Assembly (NCBI GenBank): GCA_014529385.2
Contig: CM043968.1
Coordinates: 25,095,013 to 25,159,012 of the forward strand
From: Adiantum capillus-veneris
Taxonomy: Eukaryota; Streptophyta; Polypodiopsida; Polypodiales; Pteridaceae
Length of the DNA stretch: 64,000 nt
Direction of reading: 5' to 3'
Shown here: piece by piece, positions 39,121-50,391 of the stretch
Layout: each line of letters starts with the position of its first letter
Numbering within the stretch: position 1 is the stretch's first letter
Program-made: the position numbers and the translations under genes
The notes under the pieces: generated by a model
What the model was told of the DNA's origin: nothing
The model's input: only the letters and a program-made list of their open reading frames with translations
Databases searched by the model: none

Positions 39121-40320
39121 TTTACAAACTAAACATAGACAATAAAAAGAAGAGTGAAGTTAGTGTTAAATGAAGGGATCGAGTTACAACGATGGAAAAA
39201 AACCATTTATAATATAAATAATTTTTTTTTGAAAAGTTTCTTTTTCAAACAAAGAGAACAATTTTTTTTTCTACAATAACGGTTGAAAACTTACACCGCT
39301 TGCTACCCATCCCTCCGCTAGGTCAAAAAGGCTAAGCAAGCATAACTAGTTTTGCAATATGTATAATCGTAATGTGGCTGCATACATACATATATATAGT
39401 CTTCTCAAGATCTTTTTTTTTTTTTTGCTTTCTAAAAGAAGCCTTAGAAGAGAGTTAGTTTAGACATACTTTCAATGTTTTTAGTGATCATGGAGACTTA
39501 TCTTAAATGTTGTTTCATTTTTAAAATAGCAAATATATATTTTTGGTTTTCTAAAAGAAACCCTTTGTGTTGGGCTAGGTTATGAGGACTTTCATAGTTT
39601 TCAGTGCATGATGAAGACTTATCTTTTAAAATAGAAAATGGATATTTTTGGCTTTCTAAAAGAAACCCTTAGTGTTGGGTTGGGTGGGTTAGGGGGACAT
39701 TCATAGTTTTCAGTGCATGATGGAGATTTATCTTTCATTTCACATCCTGTCTTTACTTTTCTTGTATTCTTTTTTTGCAGGCCATAGGAGAAGGTGTTGC
39801 AAAAACGTGCATTTTTTAGGCCGTTGAAGTTCGGACGGCCAGGATGAACGCCTGCTAACAGGACCCGATCCATGAGGCGACACTTTTGCAGGATAGCACG
39901 CGGAGTTCTCTGCAGCGCATACGTGACAACAGCGCTCTTTGCAGCACGTGCATGACAGCACTAACTCAGCGTCAAGCGAGCACGAGGCGTCTGTCGCGTG
40001 GCCTCATGGCGCTGTCTTGAAGCGTGCACGTCTCTGCTGCCTTTGACCAGCGTTTCAGAGCATGCCGTGCATCGCTTTCAGCAAGCCTGCTTTGAAGCAT
40101 TAATTATCGCTTCAGAGCATGTGCTCAAATCGAAGCCTTCGTCACTTGTGCCCCTTGCAATTGCTTGCGTGCCTGCACCGCCCTCACAGCGGCATTGAAT
40201 GCTTGATGTGAAGCTGATTTTGTGCAGTTGAACACTCTATTATATTATCAAATTGTACAAAAGCAAGTTCCCACACTATGTTCAATGTGTTGGGACTTAA
40301 TGTGTTGTCATTCATGGCTA
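39121..40320. other. Non-coding; three-copy local repeat and a GC-rich patch
   Basis: A phrase GGCTTTCTAAAAGAAACCCT recurs in variant form near 39430, 39545 and 39650. 39790-40190 is GC-richer than the rest, with short frames on both strands that have no recognisable features. Confidence 0.4.
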
Positions 40321-40329
40321 GAAAATAAA

Positions 40330-41057
40330 TTTTTCCTGCAGAGTGAAAATAAGAGGGAACTTGAAATTCTCTCGCTTTATAGCTCAAAATTTGAATCTTT
40401 TGCCGGCAGTTGCACCAAAACTTCTATGAATTTCATGGTTTTCTTAAGGGCAAGCTTAAAATGTAGTCGGGATTTGCCAATTTTAACCGGTTAAAACAGA
40501 GTACATTCCCGTTTTTTTCTAACACTACTGCCGTTTCTAATCTCAAAAATGTCAATTGACAGCAAGGAGAAAAGCAGAAACTGCACCTCAAAATAGATAA
40601 AAATAATGTAAAAATTTGAAAACTAAATCTAATTTTTAACATTGTCTCTAGGCATATTCAAGAAAAGAAATTTTGTACCTCCGTAAAAATATTTCTTCCC
40701 GAACACTTTAATCGGGGGAGAGGGAGAGAGAGAGATGCACGTGCCTGCGTCAATTACACTAAAACTTGTGTAAATTTGACGGGTTTCTTAAAGGCAAGCT
40801 TGAGATCTAGTCGGGATTTTCCAAATTTAACCATTTAAAGCAGACTAGGTTCCATATTTTTTCTGGCACTAGTGTAGTTTTCAATCTCAAAAATGTTAGT
40901 TGAGAGCAAGCGGAAAAGGAGAAGTTCCACCTCGAAATAGAGGAAAATAATGTAAAAACTTGGAAAATAAATATAATTCTCAACATTTTCTCTAGGCATA
41001 TTCAAGAAAAGAAATTTTGTATGTCTATAAAGATATTTTTTCCCGAACACTTTAGTG

Positions 41058-41100
<43 letters not shown>
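40330..41100 (+). repeat. Tandem pair of a 350-bp repeat ending in CCCGAACACTTTA + (GA)n
   Basis: Two units (about 40440-40735 and 40785-41099) share GGCAAGCTT, AGTCGGGATTT, AACCGGTTAAA-like and CTCAAAAATGT phrases. Each ends CCCGAACACTTTA followed by a GGGG and GA tract. A related copy in the opposite orientation lies at 53790-53960. Confidence 0.75.
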
Positions 41101-41103
<3 letters not shown>

Positions 41104-41289
41104 CGTGTGCGCGCGCTCACACACGCACACACTCACTCATTTTCATAATAAAAATGTTCAAATGCATATACTAAAGCTTGAAATGACACCTATGAAAGTT
41201 AATGTGAGGGTGACTACTTCAATTTGAGCTTGTGCATCTCGAGAGATGTGTGGAGGCAAATATTAAAATCATATTATGTTATCAGCTTC

Positions 41290-41490
41290 TATAAGAGGAG
41301 CCCTTCTTTTGCCTTTCTGCATCTAGCAGAATTTGTAAGCTCATATAATTATAGATTACCTTTAGCTTTGCTTTCCAATGGCTTTTATGAAATTGTGAAA
41401 GAGCAGCCCTTCTTCTGCCTTTGTGCATCTTAGAATTTGTGAGCTCATTTACTTATAAATTACCTTTAGCTTTGCTTGCCAATGGCTTCC
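41290..41490 (+). repeat. Tandem duplication of the leader before the RPA-like start
   Basis: GCCCTTCTTTTGCCTTTCTG ... CCAATGGCTT occurs at about 41300-41392 and again at 41405-41488, so the start ATG at 41482 lies in the second copy. Confidence 0.65.
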
Positions 41491-42240
41491 AAAGAACATA
41501 GTGAGAGTTCTCTTGTTGCCGAAGGACGAGAATGGTTTGTAAGTAGTGGAGACTCCGATGGTTCTCACAGCATGGATTTCGAAGGCGGTGAGGCTTATTG
41601 ATGCCTTTTGTGTTGTGGTTCCTCATTTTGGGTCATCAAACTTTCGAAGAATTTGTATTGTGAAATCTATCTCTAACTTGTGTTGCGAATGTGGTGTTAG
41701 TTTTGAATTTGGCGAATGTCGTTGTTCGATAATCATTATTTCCATTACTCTTTTGCAAATGTAATGTTTGTTTTGGTCATTCTCTTGTTTCTATGTTATA
41801 CTACGCTCGAATCCTTGGATGGGCTTCACTTGTCTTGAATCGCTACTCACATCGTCAAAAGATAGTCAAAATGCAACAGTAGGTCAATAGTAATCTTGCT
41901 CTAATCAATTGGTTTACCTCAAGAAGTAGAGGAAGGCTTACATTTTAAGGGTTTTTAGAAAAAGTCAAATGCATTGCTTTTGAAAACAGTGATCGAGCAG
42001 ATCGCATGTGTAGTGCGTAGGACGCGCTCCCATACCAATATTTCGAGTGCTTGAGCCTACGAGCACTACCTCTTGAATACACCATTTGATGCACAATGAG
42101 ATTTTGAAACACTTAGGTTTTATTTTGCATCCTTGCATTGTGCATTGTCTCCAACACAGTAGCTTTGCATGCGTAACACGTGCACACAATATGCTTACAT
42201 GCTCATTCTCATTAGATAGCCATCGAATCTCTCTGTCTCC

Positions 42241-42304
<64 letters not shown>

Positions 42305-44416
42305 TACACAGAAGTGTACGTAGACCTTTATCACAAGTACATTCACCGCTCTCTTATGATTGCTCATCTTCCTATAGTTGCAAGCACGTCTCTACCTTCT
42401 AGTTCCTTTGTATGCAAGAAGTAACCATACGAAAAGGTTGTCACGCAAGGAAATTTCTATCACAAATGAGTGCTTCTATTTCTACCTATCGTTGCCGAAG
42501 TTTTCCTTATATGTGAAAGGCATTACGTCCTCATAATTGATCTTCTACAGAGCTTCGAAGGTTGACAGAAGGTACTCCGAGCTCGAGTCGTAAATGTGTC
42601 GACGTGTCCTTAATTGCATGCACATCATCGCCACCTCGCAAAAGATCGAAGGAAGAGTTGCATAAGCCCCAAAAGCCTATTGCACGCGCATTGTTTCATT
42701 TGAACGACTCCATGAACTCTAGATGTGAGCCTTTAGTTTTTCGAAAGTGTCTTTCTTTGAGAGTCGTTTTATCGAGTCGTAGAGCTATTTCCTGATTTTA
42801 CTATCTTTTGGATTATGTAGGCAACCAAGTTGTGGAGAACCCCATTAATGTCAAGAAGGAAGCATATCTTGAAATACCTGTTTCGCCTTTGTCTACTGAG
42901 CCTCTTGTGCCACTGCAAGGAACAATCGGCCTAAACCAGATTGAACGCACACCTCTGAACATTGCTAATGATCCAAGTCCAATTGAAGTCGATCCTTCTA
43001 TTCAAGATTCTAAGCTATATGCACCAGATGAATCACCTCAACTACATAGCAAGTCTATTGATCTTAGTATTGTTCCATTTTCTCAAAGTCTTCTACCACA
43101 ATTCTTGATTACTGACATCTCTGATTCTAGCCCGCGATTCTGTATTGAGGGCAAGATATTGAATCTGTATGGCACCTACAAAGTTGGCCTTGACCAATTG
43201 AAGTACAAACGCTACTTGAAGGTCGACCTGGTCGATGAAGAATGCACGGATACTATCACGGTGGTGGTGAATGATCCATACATAGAGCTCTACGTCGACA
43301 AGCTCCACCTCGGTGACTTTGTTCACATCGATAGCCCAATTGTTAGGTGCAAAAATAGAGCAGATGGGGGATCAACATTGTATTCCTTGTACATTGATGC
43401 TACAACTGCTGTAAGCGCAGCAGAACCTTTCCCAGTGTCCCTCACCTTCGCCCCTAATTGCAAGATACCTGCATTTCTTGATGACATAGGTACACAACAA
43501 TCTTCAACCGGATGTTCTCAGTTAAGCACACTTGCTTTTGTTATTTTACAAAAGCACAACTCACAATCAAGATTTGGTGGACCTGTCGGTGACCTTCTAA
43601 GTGCAGATGGTCCTCTCCCATCAGATAGGGCATTTGTAAGAATTGACCTACCTTGCATATTACTTTCTAGTCTTCTATTATAGATTTTAAATCTTCCATC
43701 ATACAGCCATGCTCTTTCTGATTTGATTTACATACTCAATATTCTCTTGCAGCTGAGTTTTGTGAACTCTCGCAAAGATGATTGCCAACAGTTGCTTCAA
43801 GAAATGGTTGTTGAGGGCCCTGTAATGTGTGTCGCAAGAAACATTGGAGCATTCCTCGGCAAACCAAACACCTTGTCGATACTAGATGTCACAATTCTAG
43901 TGGATGTTCATAGTGTGCGCCTCAGAGAGGAGCTTGCTGCTGTCTTCCAGACTCAAACCAAAAATTTGGGGTACAATCGTGAGGTGTGCTCATGTAGAAT
44001 AAAGTGATATATTCCAAGTCCCTCCTCTCAAACTCTGACATAGTTATCTGTTGCAGGTTGTTGGCACGCTTCGATTCGTCAACTTCAATAGCGTGTTGTT
44101 GGAGAAGCATTGTTCAAATTGTAAATCCACAAAAGTCTACAGACTAAGACAAGCACCTTATTGCACATCTTACAATAAGAACACCACAATAATCACGACA
44201 CCAAAGTTGGAAGCACGTATTGCAACAAAAGACAAAAAGCTTCTCGATGTGCAAGTCATTGGTGCAGCAGTTGATGTAGTCCTTGCATTGGATAGAACCT
44301 TCAACGACATTGAGTCTTCTTTTGAGGCAAGAGACACCTTGGCAACAACCTCATGCTTTGGCCGCTTCAAGATCAATGCAAGTGGGCATGTGGTGGCGTA
44401 CCAAACCGAAACTTAG
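41482..44416 (+). CDS. Helitron-associated RPA70-like single-stranded-DNA-binding protein, five exons, open
   Basis: Predicted exons: 41482-41587, 42551-42724, 42821-43635, 43753-43983 and 44057-44416. All introns are GT...AG (GTGAGG, GTGAGC, GTAAGA, GTGTGC donors) and every phase matches, giving 561 codons plus stop. The N-terminal third is low-complexity with a basic PPRKRSKEEL stretch, a likely nuclear signal. An OB-fold follows (from RFCIEGKILNLYGTYKVGL through YLKVDLVDEECTDTITVVVN to LHLGDFVHIDSPIV). The last exon holds an RPA C-terminal-like domain with a zinc-ribbon remnant, CSNCKSTKVY...PYCTSY, three Cys with Tyr at the fourth place. RPA-like proteins bind single-stranded DNA; in plant Helitrons they are thought to help rolling-circle transposition. 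The exon structure and first exon are inferred from splice signals. Unlike the RepHel frame 3' of it, it has no stop or frameshift. Confidence 0.7.
42244..42302. repeat. (GT)n microsatellite within RPA-like intron 1
   Basis: About 58 bp of uninterrupted GT repeat. Confidence 0.95.
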
Positions 44417-44662
44417 CGTTCCGAATGTCCATCTTTCATTATTAGCTACCCTTAATTTTGCACGCTTGTTCTAACTATATGATTGAATGAAACGAATGCT
44501 TCCATCCCCTACTTTTTTGTAAGTGCTTTCGCACAATTTTGGCTGTGCTTCTAACTATTGCGGTTGAATGTAACCAATGCTCCCATCCTCTACTTTTTTG
44601 TAGGTGCTTTTGCACAATTTTGGTTGTGCTCCTAACTATTGTGGTTGTTGCTCAAAAGATTG

Positions 44663-44679
44663 TCTATCTCTCTCTCTCC

Positions 44680-44741
<62 letters not shown>
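44663..44741. repeat. (CT)n microsatellite between RPA-like gene and RepHel
   Basis: About 79 bp of CT repeat with two early interruptions, in the 462-bp gap between the two coding regions. Confidence 0.95.
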
Positions 44742-44744
<3 letters not shown>

Positions 44745-44878
44745 CCTCCCTCATACACACATACATACAAACGCAAACACATAGACAAATAGCCATATCG
44801 ATATTTGCATACATATGTTTGAAAACATAGAGACACACACCCAAAAACAAACAAACACACGCACAATTTCCACTAGAC

Positions 44879-47800
44879 ATGGAAAATGCTACTGATTTGA
44901 GTATTCCAAAAGAGATAGACGTTGACATGATATTCATGCAGACACATTCTTTTAATCAAGAATTGTTTCTAGCACTCCATAGTGTGTTGCAAATAAACTT
45001 AAACTTTCGATCATTTAGGCTTGCGATGCAACAATGCTTGTTCGAGAACTACTTAACGAATTTTATCACGCACTCTTCAGCTTCATTGTTCTTTGCATCA
45101 CAGTTGGAGTCCTTAGGTGAAAGAGCTACGCAATTGAATGCTTTATATGAAACTTGCAAAACATCAATGACTCTCACAATGGAAGTGATAAATTCAAAAA
45201 AGCACTTGTTGTACTCTTTCACAATGCTACAAGCGGCGACAGCAAACAAGAAGTAATTGAAAAATCAACCGAACAATTTAAAAAAGGGCTTCTAATTATG
45301 GATGCATCTACTATGGGCTTAATCTATTATCCTTTCGTAACTTTGCCATCGCGTCGTAAGCTTGTCCACTGGACAATTGCAGAGTGTGATGAATTAACGC
45401 GCTTATGGAGGGATAACATGGATAAGCCGGCTACTCAAATCGCAAATCTTTTTCTCGAAAAGGAACCACTTTGTGTCCATACACACTCTGCAATTACAAC
45501 AAAACTAAAGCTACTACGACATGTAGAGCTGACAGAGACTACCTCATCGAAGCAACATGCTTCCATTCATCCACAACAAAAAATCAAAATTTTGAACAAA
45601 TTCCTCAAGAGGCTGAATGACACACCTACATATCCATGCGAAAAATGTGGCCGTTTGTTTTTCCGCTCACAAGTCACACAATTCACTCCTCCACCATCCT
45701 CACATGCTGGAGGTGCAAAACGAAAAAGATGCTGCTCTCTATTCTATTGCCGCGCATACAAACTCAAACCAAACAAATCTAGGGTCCCATTTGAGAGCTT
45801 GCATACATTGGGCTTCAACGACCCGCTGTTGCCAATCATGCAACTAAACAATGTTGAGGCACGCCTAGTCTCCATTCGCGTACCGTTTGCAAAGATTCGA
45901 GAGCTAACTTATGATGGCCAATACGGTTTGCGAGGGAGTGTCGTCAATGTTCTTGCGAATATCGAAAAAACACAGAAAGTGCTTCCTCGTTTTATCCACG
46001 ATGAGGCTTCAGTCTTGATAGGCCTCAAACGCAAGCTCGAGTACACACATTGCTACTTGTCTAGCCTAGTTAGACCTTTACTGACAATGAAGGCCACACA
46101 CGCTCTTCTTCACACCTCTCTGTATAAAAAGGAAAAAATAACCATAAATGATAAATGGCTTGCACACTTTCAAGAAATCTCTCACTCATCACTTCCCCTA
46201 CACACAAGCACATATGAGCTAGAGGATGAGGAAAGTATTGACACTGATGTACTCTTGCACAGCATCACTACCGCTGAGCAGATCGTTGATTATAACGATA
46301 AAATTTTGCACGTTGCACCATCGGAGGGCAACACACCACTCGGTTTGTTTGCTGATGAGTTTTGTGAGGATCTTAGTTTTCCTACCATCTTCTTTGGAGA
46401 GCCTAGAAAATACCACCAGCACGTATCTAAAAATTACCAAGCAGTCGCCAAATGGGAGCTAATGCACAAAGATAGACGTTTCGCGCTCAACATCGAAAAC
46501 TTGTTTTTCAAATAAGTGAAGATCATGACACAAAAAATACTATCCTCCATTTGGATACGTCTCCGCAAAGCGAAACTCGAGGGAGAAACGTTGTGTGACG
46601 GACAGGTTAGTCATGACACAAACATAGAGAAGGTAGTCTCGTCTCGACTCGGCTACAGAGACTTCGAAGCGCTCCGTACCTCTCCGGATTATAAAGAAAA
46701 GTAAAAAAAGAAGGTTTTCTCCATGATTCGACAAATAGGGTCCCCAACTTTCTTTGTGACATTTTCCTCTGCTAAGAAACGTTGGAACAAGCTTCTTGAT
46801 GCCTTGCAACAACTAGTCCCGTTGAAAGAAGATAGCAATGAGAGCGATAGCTGCTTCCGTAGACGTTTGGTACGAGCAGATCCAGTAACAACAGCTCGCT
46901 TTTACCTTAACCGCTTCACAGCCATGAAAAGAATAGTGCTTAATGATACCACATTATGTGGAAAAATCCTTGACTATTTCTTTGTTACAGAGTTCCAAAG
47001 TCGTGGCAGCCAGCATGACCATGGTCTTCTATGGGTTGAAGAAGCTCCTATATTAGACCATGATACAGATGATACTATTGTGACATTTGTGGACAAGTAC
47101 ATAAGTACAGATAGCTCTAAGCTACCATCAGACCTTCGTGAAATACAAACACATCACCATAGAAAAACTTGTCTCAAGAAAGGCAACTCTTGCCGCTTCT
47201 CTTTTCCAAGATTCCCCATGCCATTCACAATCATTCTCAGACCATCCATCAATGACTATGAAAATCAAAAGAGAAGCAAGAAAACTTTGAAACGCATTAA
47301 GAACAGCCTTGACACACTTCCGACTGGAACTACCATTTCCTTTGAAGAATGACATTCAAAGAATATTTTTTGGCAATAGCAAACTGACTATCCACAACAA
47401 CAATCTTCTTGAAACGAGATATAACAGACATTTACACAAACAATTTCAACCCCACGATTTCCACACTATGGGACGCAAACACCGACATTCAATTCGTCTT
47501 GAACGCGTATGGCGCAGCAAGTTATTGCACATCATACATGACAAAAATCGACAACACATTGATAGGAGCAATAAAATCTCAACTTGATATTTGTGTCGCC
47601 AATAACGCAACAACAATTGAGCGACTGTGTAAGCTCGGCAACACTATTCTCAACACACAACAAATTAGCGCACAACAAGCATCTTACATAGCGTTATCGT
47701 TGCCACTCCATTCCACAACTCGTGACTTTGTATACATAAGTACTAACCCTCCTGATCAACGTGCATTGGTCCTCAAAATAAAAGCATCTCTACAAAAACT

Positions 47801-49700
47801 TGACTCATCCGACACAGACATATTCTTCCGAAACATTATTGATAAATATGATGAGAGACCACAAAGCCTCCATCATCTATGTTTGGTTGAATATGCATCA
47901 AAAATTAAACAAGAGGGTACAACATACAAAGAATTGCGCAAATCTAGGATCATAAGATTCGTCAAATATAACCTTCTTAAAAACCCAGAAGACCACTATA
48001 GAGAACAATGCTTGCTATATCTCCCTTGGATCAATAATGAAAACCAACATTTGATAGAACTGTCTACATGGAGTGGTGTATATAACCAACATCTACAACT
48101 CATAAAATTAAATGAAATCAAGTTCAATAAAGACGCAAGCCCAATAGACAAATTAGAGATGCACTGCACTTCCACCCCAAGCACAACTACTACAACCAAC
48201 AACGACTCACATGCTTCAGATCACGCAGACATTCTTAATGAATTCCAAATAAGTATGCACTCAAGAAACCCTTTCAACTTACAGCATTTCAAGTACACCT
48301 CCATGACAAATGACGACTTCCACGCAAGGATCGAAAAATTAAATGAGCAGTAACGACACATATTTGACGACATCATGTTGAAAAAAAGAATTCAACCCAG
48401 CAAACAAATACACCTCTTCCTCACAGGAGGTGCAAGAACATGGAAAACATTCACATTGCTATTGTTATTAGAAGGACTACAAAGATTTTACAGCCATAGA
48501 AACGCTTCAAATTCAGAATCCCCAATAGCATTGCTCATGGCATACACAGGAAAGGCAGCTTTCAGTATTGGTGGCACAAAAATCCACTCGGCGCTTCACT
48601 TGCCTCTAATTACTTCTGCACAAATAAGATTGAGTGCCGAAAAGCTAGATGCCCTTTCTCTCCTTTACAAAGACTTGAGAATTGCAGTTTTTGATGAAGT
48701 GTCTTTGATAGGCTCAAGCGTGTTTTCCATGGCCGACTCACGCTTGTGAGAAATCAAGCGTGTCCACGATAAACCATTCGGTGGTCAAGATGTCATTCTT
48801 TGTGGTGATCTATGTCAACAAGCCCTGTTAAGGATAGCTGGATCTTCACACAAAAACATGCACTTTTAGAAGCAGTTTCTCCATCGTATTGGCACACTCA
48901 CCCACAATGCTACGAGCTTACACTAACAATGCGACAAAATGATCGAACATTCGTAGACATTCTTAGCAGACTTCGCATTGCACAACATACTTCTGAGGAT
49001 TTGGAATATCTTAACAGCAATTACTACAGCCCCGTTCCAATCAGCCATCAAGTTTCTCATCTGTTTTACTCCAATAAAGAAAAGGACGCTCATAATCTTG
49101 TTGTTTTCAATCAAATGGAGGGAACACCCCATACTTTCATCGCTATTGACAAAAGAAATAACTCATGCAACAAAACAATTAACATCCCTACAGATCCCAA
49201 ATTCACTGGAGGATTGCACTCAACACTAAGCCTAAAAACAGGTATTGTTGTCGAGCTATGCGTAGGAAACTTGGATATTCTTGATGGGCTGGTTAATGGA
49301 GCAGAAGGCGAGTACAAAACCTTCACACAAGCCAGGGAAAAAACAATAATATGGGTTCACTTCTCTAACCCTATGATTAAAAATAAAAAACGCTATGAAA
49401 ATCAAACATTGTATTCACCAACCATTAACAGTCGATGGACCCCAATAGAACGTGTCGTTCGTGAATTCCAGGTCGGCAAAAACTACTTGAACGTAATCTC
49501 CAGATACCAGTTCCCGTTACAAGCAGCTAGTGCTCGAACAATTCATCGATCCCAAGGCCTTACGTTGAAAACATTAGCCTTCAATCCTAGAAACATACGA
49601 ACACATGGTCTCGCATACATAGCATTGTCACGTGTTTGAGACCCAACAAATCTTTACCTGCTCAAAACAATACAACCTTCCCATATCAAAGTCGACCAAA
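44879..49700 (+). pseudogene. Helitron RepHel (SANT-like segment, N-terminal region, Rep, PIF1-like helicase), broken
   Basis: Start ATG 44879. Parts in order: an unknown N-terminus; a SANT/Myb-like segment LVHWTIAECDELTRLWRDNM...AITTKLKLLRH (45358-45530); a C-x2-C segment YPCEKCGRLF and conserved NNVEARLVSIRVPFAKIREL (45845-45905) of the helicase-associated N-region; Helitron N-domain GSPTFFVTFSSAKKRW (46740); Rep HUH-like EFQSRGSQHDHGLLWVEE (46990); the two-tyrosine motif YCTSYMTK (47523); helicase Walker A as GGARTWKT (48427) and Walker B FDEVSL (48689); C-terminal motifs ELTLTMRQND and ASARTIHRSQGLTL (49534), then IALSRV. Rep nicks and joins DNA, and helicase unwinds it during rolling-circle transposition. 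In-frame stops: 46513, 46702, 48351, 48747, 49637. Frame changes: about 45195 (A-run), 47340-47410, 48830, 49700-49790. Walker A has lost both glycines that flank Thr, so this copy is not functional. Confidence 0.88.
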
Positions 49701-50382
49701 TTGTGCTACAAGAATTGACCTGGAAGTGCAAGCTAAATGGCTCTCCACCCAAAACTCGTTGCAATCTTACTCAAACACACATATCAACATTCAATCTCTC
49801 AACATTGTGTCCTTTAATAAACACATAAGAAATATTACAACAAATTCCATTCTGATGATAGCACATGTGGTTTGTTTGCAGGAGACAAGACTAACAAAAA
49901 CAATACCGCGTGCAATACCAGGCTTTCTACATCACCAACTTAATGCGAAAGTGGGTGTCTCGATTCTTCACAAAGAAACACTAACCCACTTTGCCAATGG
50001 GAACATCTCTCGTCCAGGAATTGAGATGCTGCATACAACTATCAAGTTCACAAACAACAAAATCATCAAGATAGTTTCCCTCTACAACTCACCTTCGACA
50101 CGATTAGCAAATTTAATAGACGTATTAAAATCATTACTTGAACAACACAATATGGAAATTCTAATCATTATCCTGGGCGACTTCAACATTGACACTAAAG
50201 TTCCTAACAGTTCATACAACCACCTCTCCTCTTTCCTGCACAAATATAACATCAGACAATTGATAAAAGATGTTACAACAATCTATGGATCCTCTTTAGA
50301 CCATATTTGGGCTACCTCGACAAATTGCAGACCTTTGACATTGCCAACCCCCATTCATTTATCACCCTGCAGGCCCATGTGA
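49690..50382 (+). CDS. Endonuclease/exonuclease/phosphatase (EEP, AP-endonuclease-like) domain at the RepHel C-terminus
   Basis: One open frame after the helicase, shifted by a frameshift at 49700-49790 from it. Motifs in order: LNIVSFNKHIRNI (Asn), VVCLQETRL (catalytic Glu), VGVSIL, IIKIVSLYNSPS, ILGDFNID (Asp and Asn), and SSLDHIWA (Asp-His at the end). These are the EEP catalytic residues in the right order and spacing over about 200 residues, so the domain looks complete. EEP domains cut DNA phosphodiester bonds. In non-LTR elements they nick the target, and in Helentron-type rolling-circle elements an EEP domain sits after the helicase. The frame has no good own ATG before the domain, so it was probably part of one RepHel-EEP polyprotein. 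Alternative: a non-LTR retrotransposon fragment inserted here, but no RT follows and the joint is gap-free. Confidence 0.8.
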   Translation, partial: SRPNCATRIDLEVQAKWLSTQNSLQSYSNTHINIQSLNIVSFNKHIRNITTNSILMIAHVVCLQETRLTKTIPRAIPGFLHHQLNAKVGVSILHKETLTHFANGNISRPGIEMLHTTIKFTNNKIIKIVSLYNSPSTRLANLIDVLKSLLEQHNMEILIIILGDFNIDTKVPNSSYNHLSSFLHKYNIRQLIKDVTTIYGSSLDHIWATSTNCRPLTLPTPIHLSPCRPM

Positions 50383-50391
50383 TCCTTTACC

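Noticed and set aside
39619-39961. Cys-rich minus-strand frames
   Set aside because: Short, overlapping in two frames, with no regular Cys spacing; the GC-rich patch explains the composition.
49690-50382. EEP domain as a stand-alone non-LTR retrotransposon fragment
   Set aside because: No reverse transcriptase remnant follows, and the domain abuts the helicase end on the same strand; kept only as an alternative.
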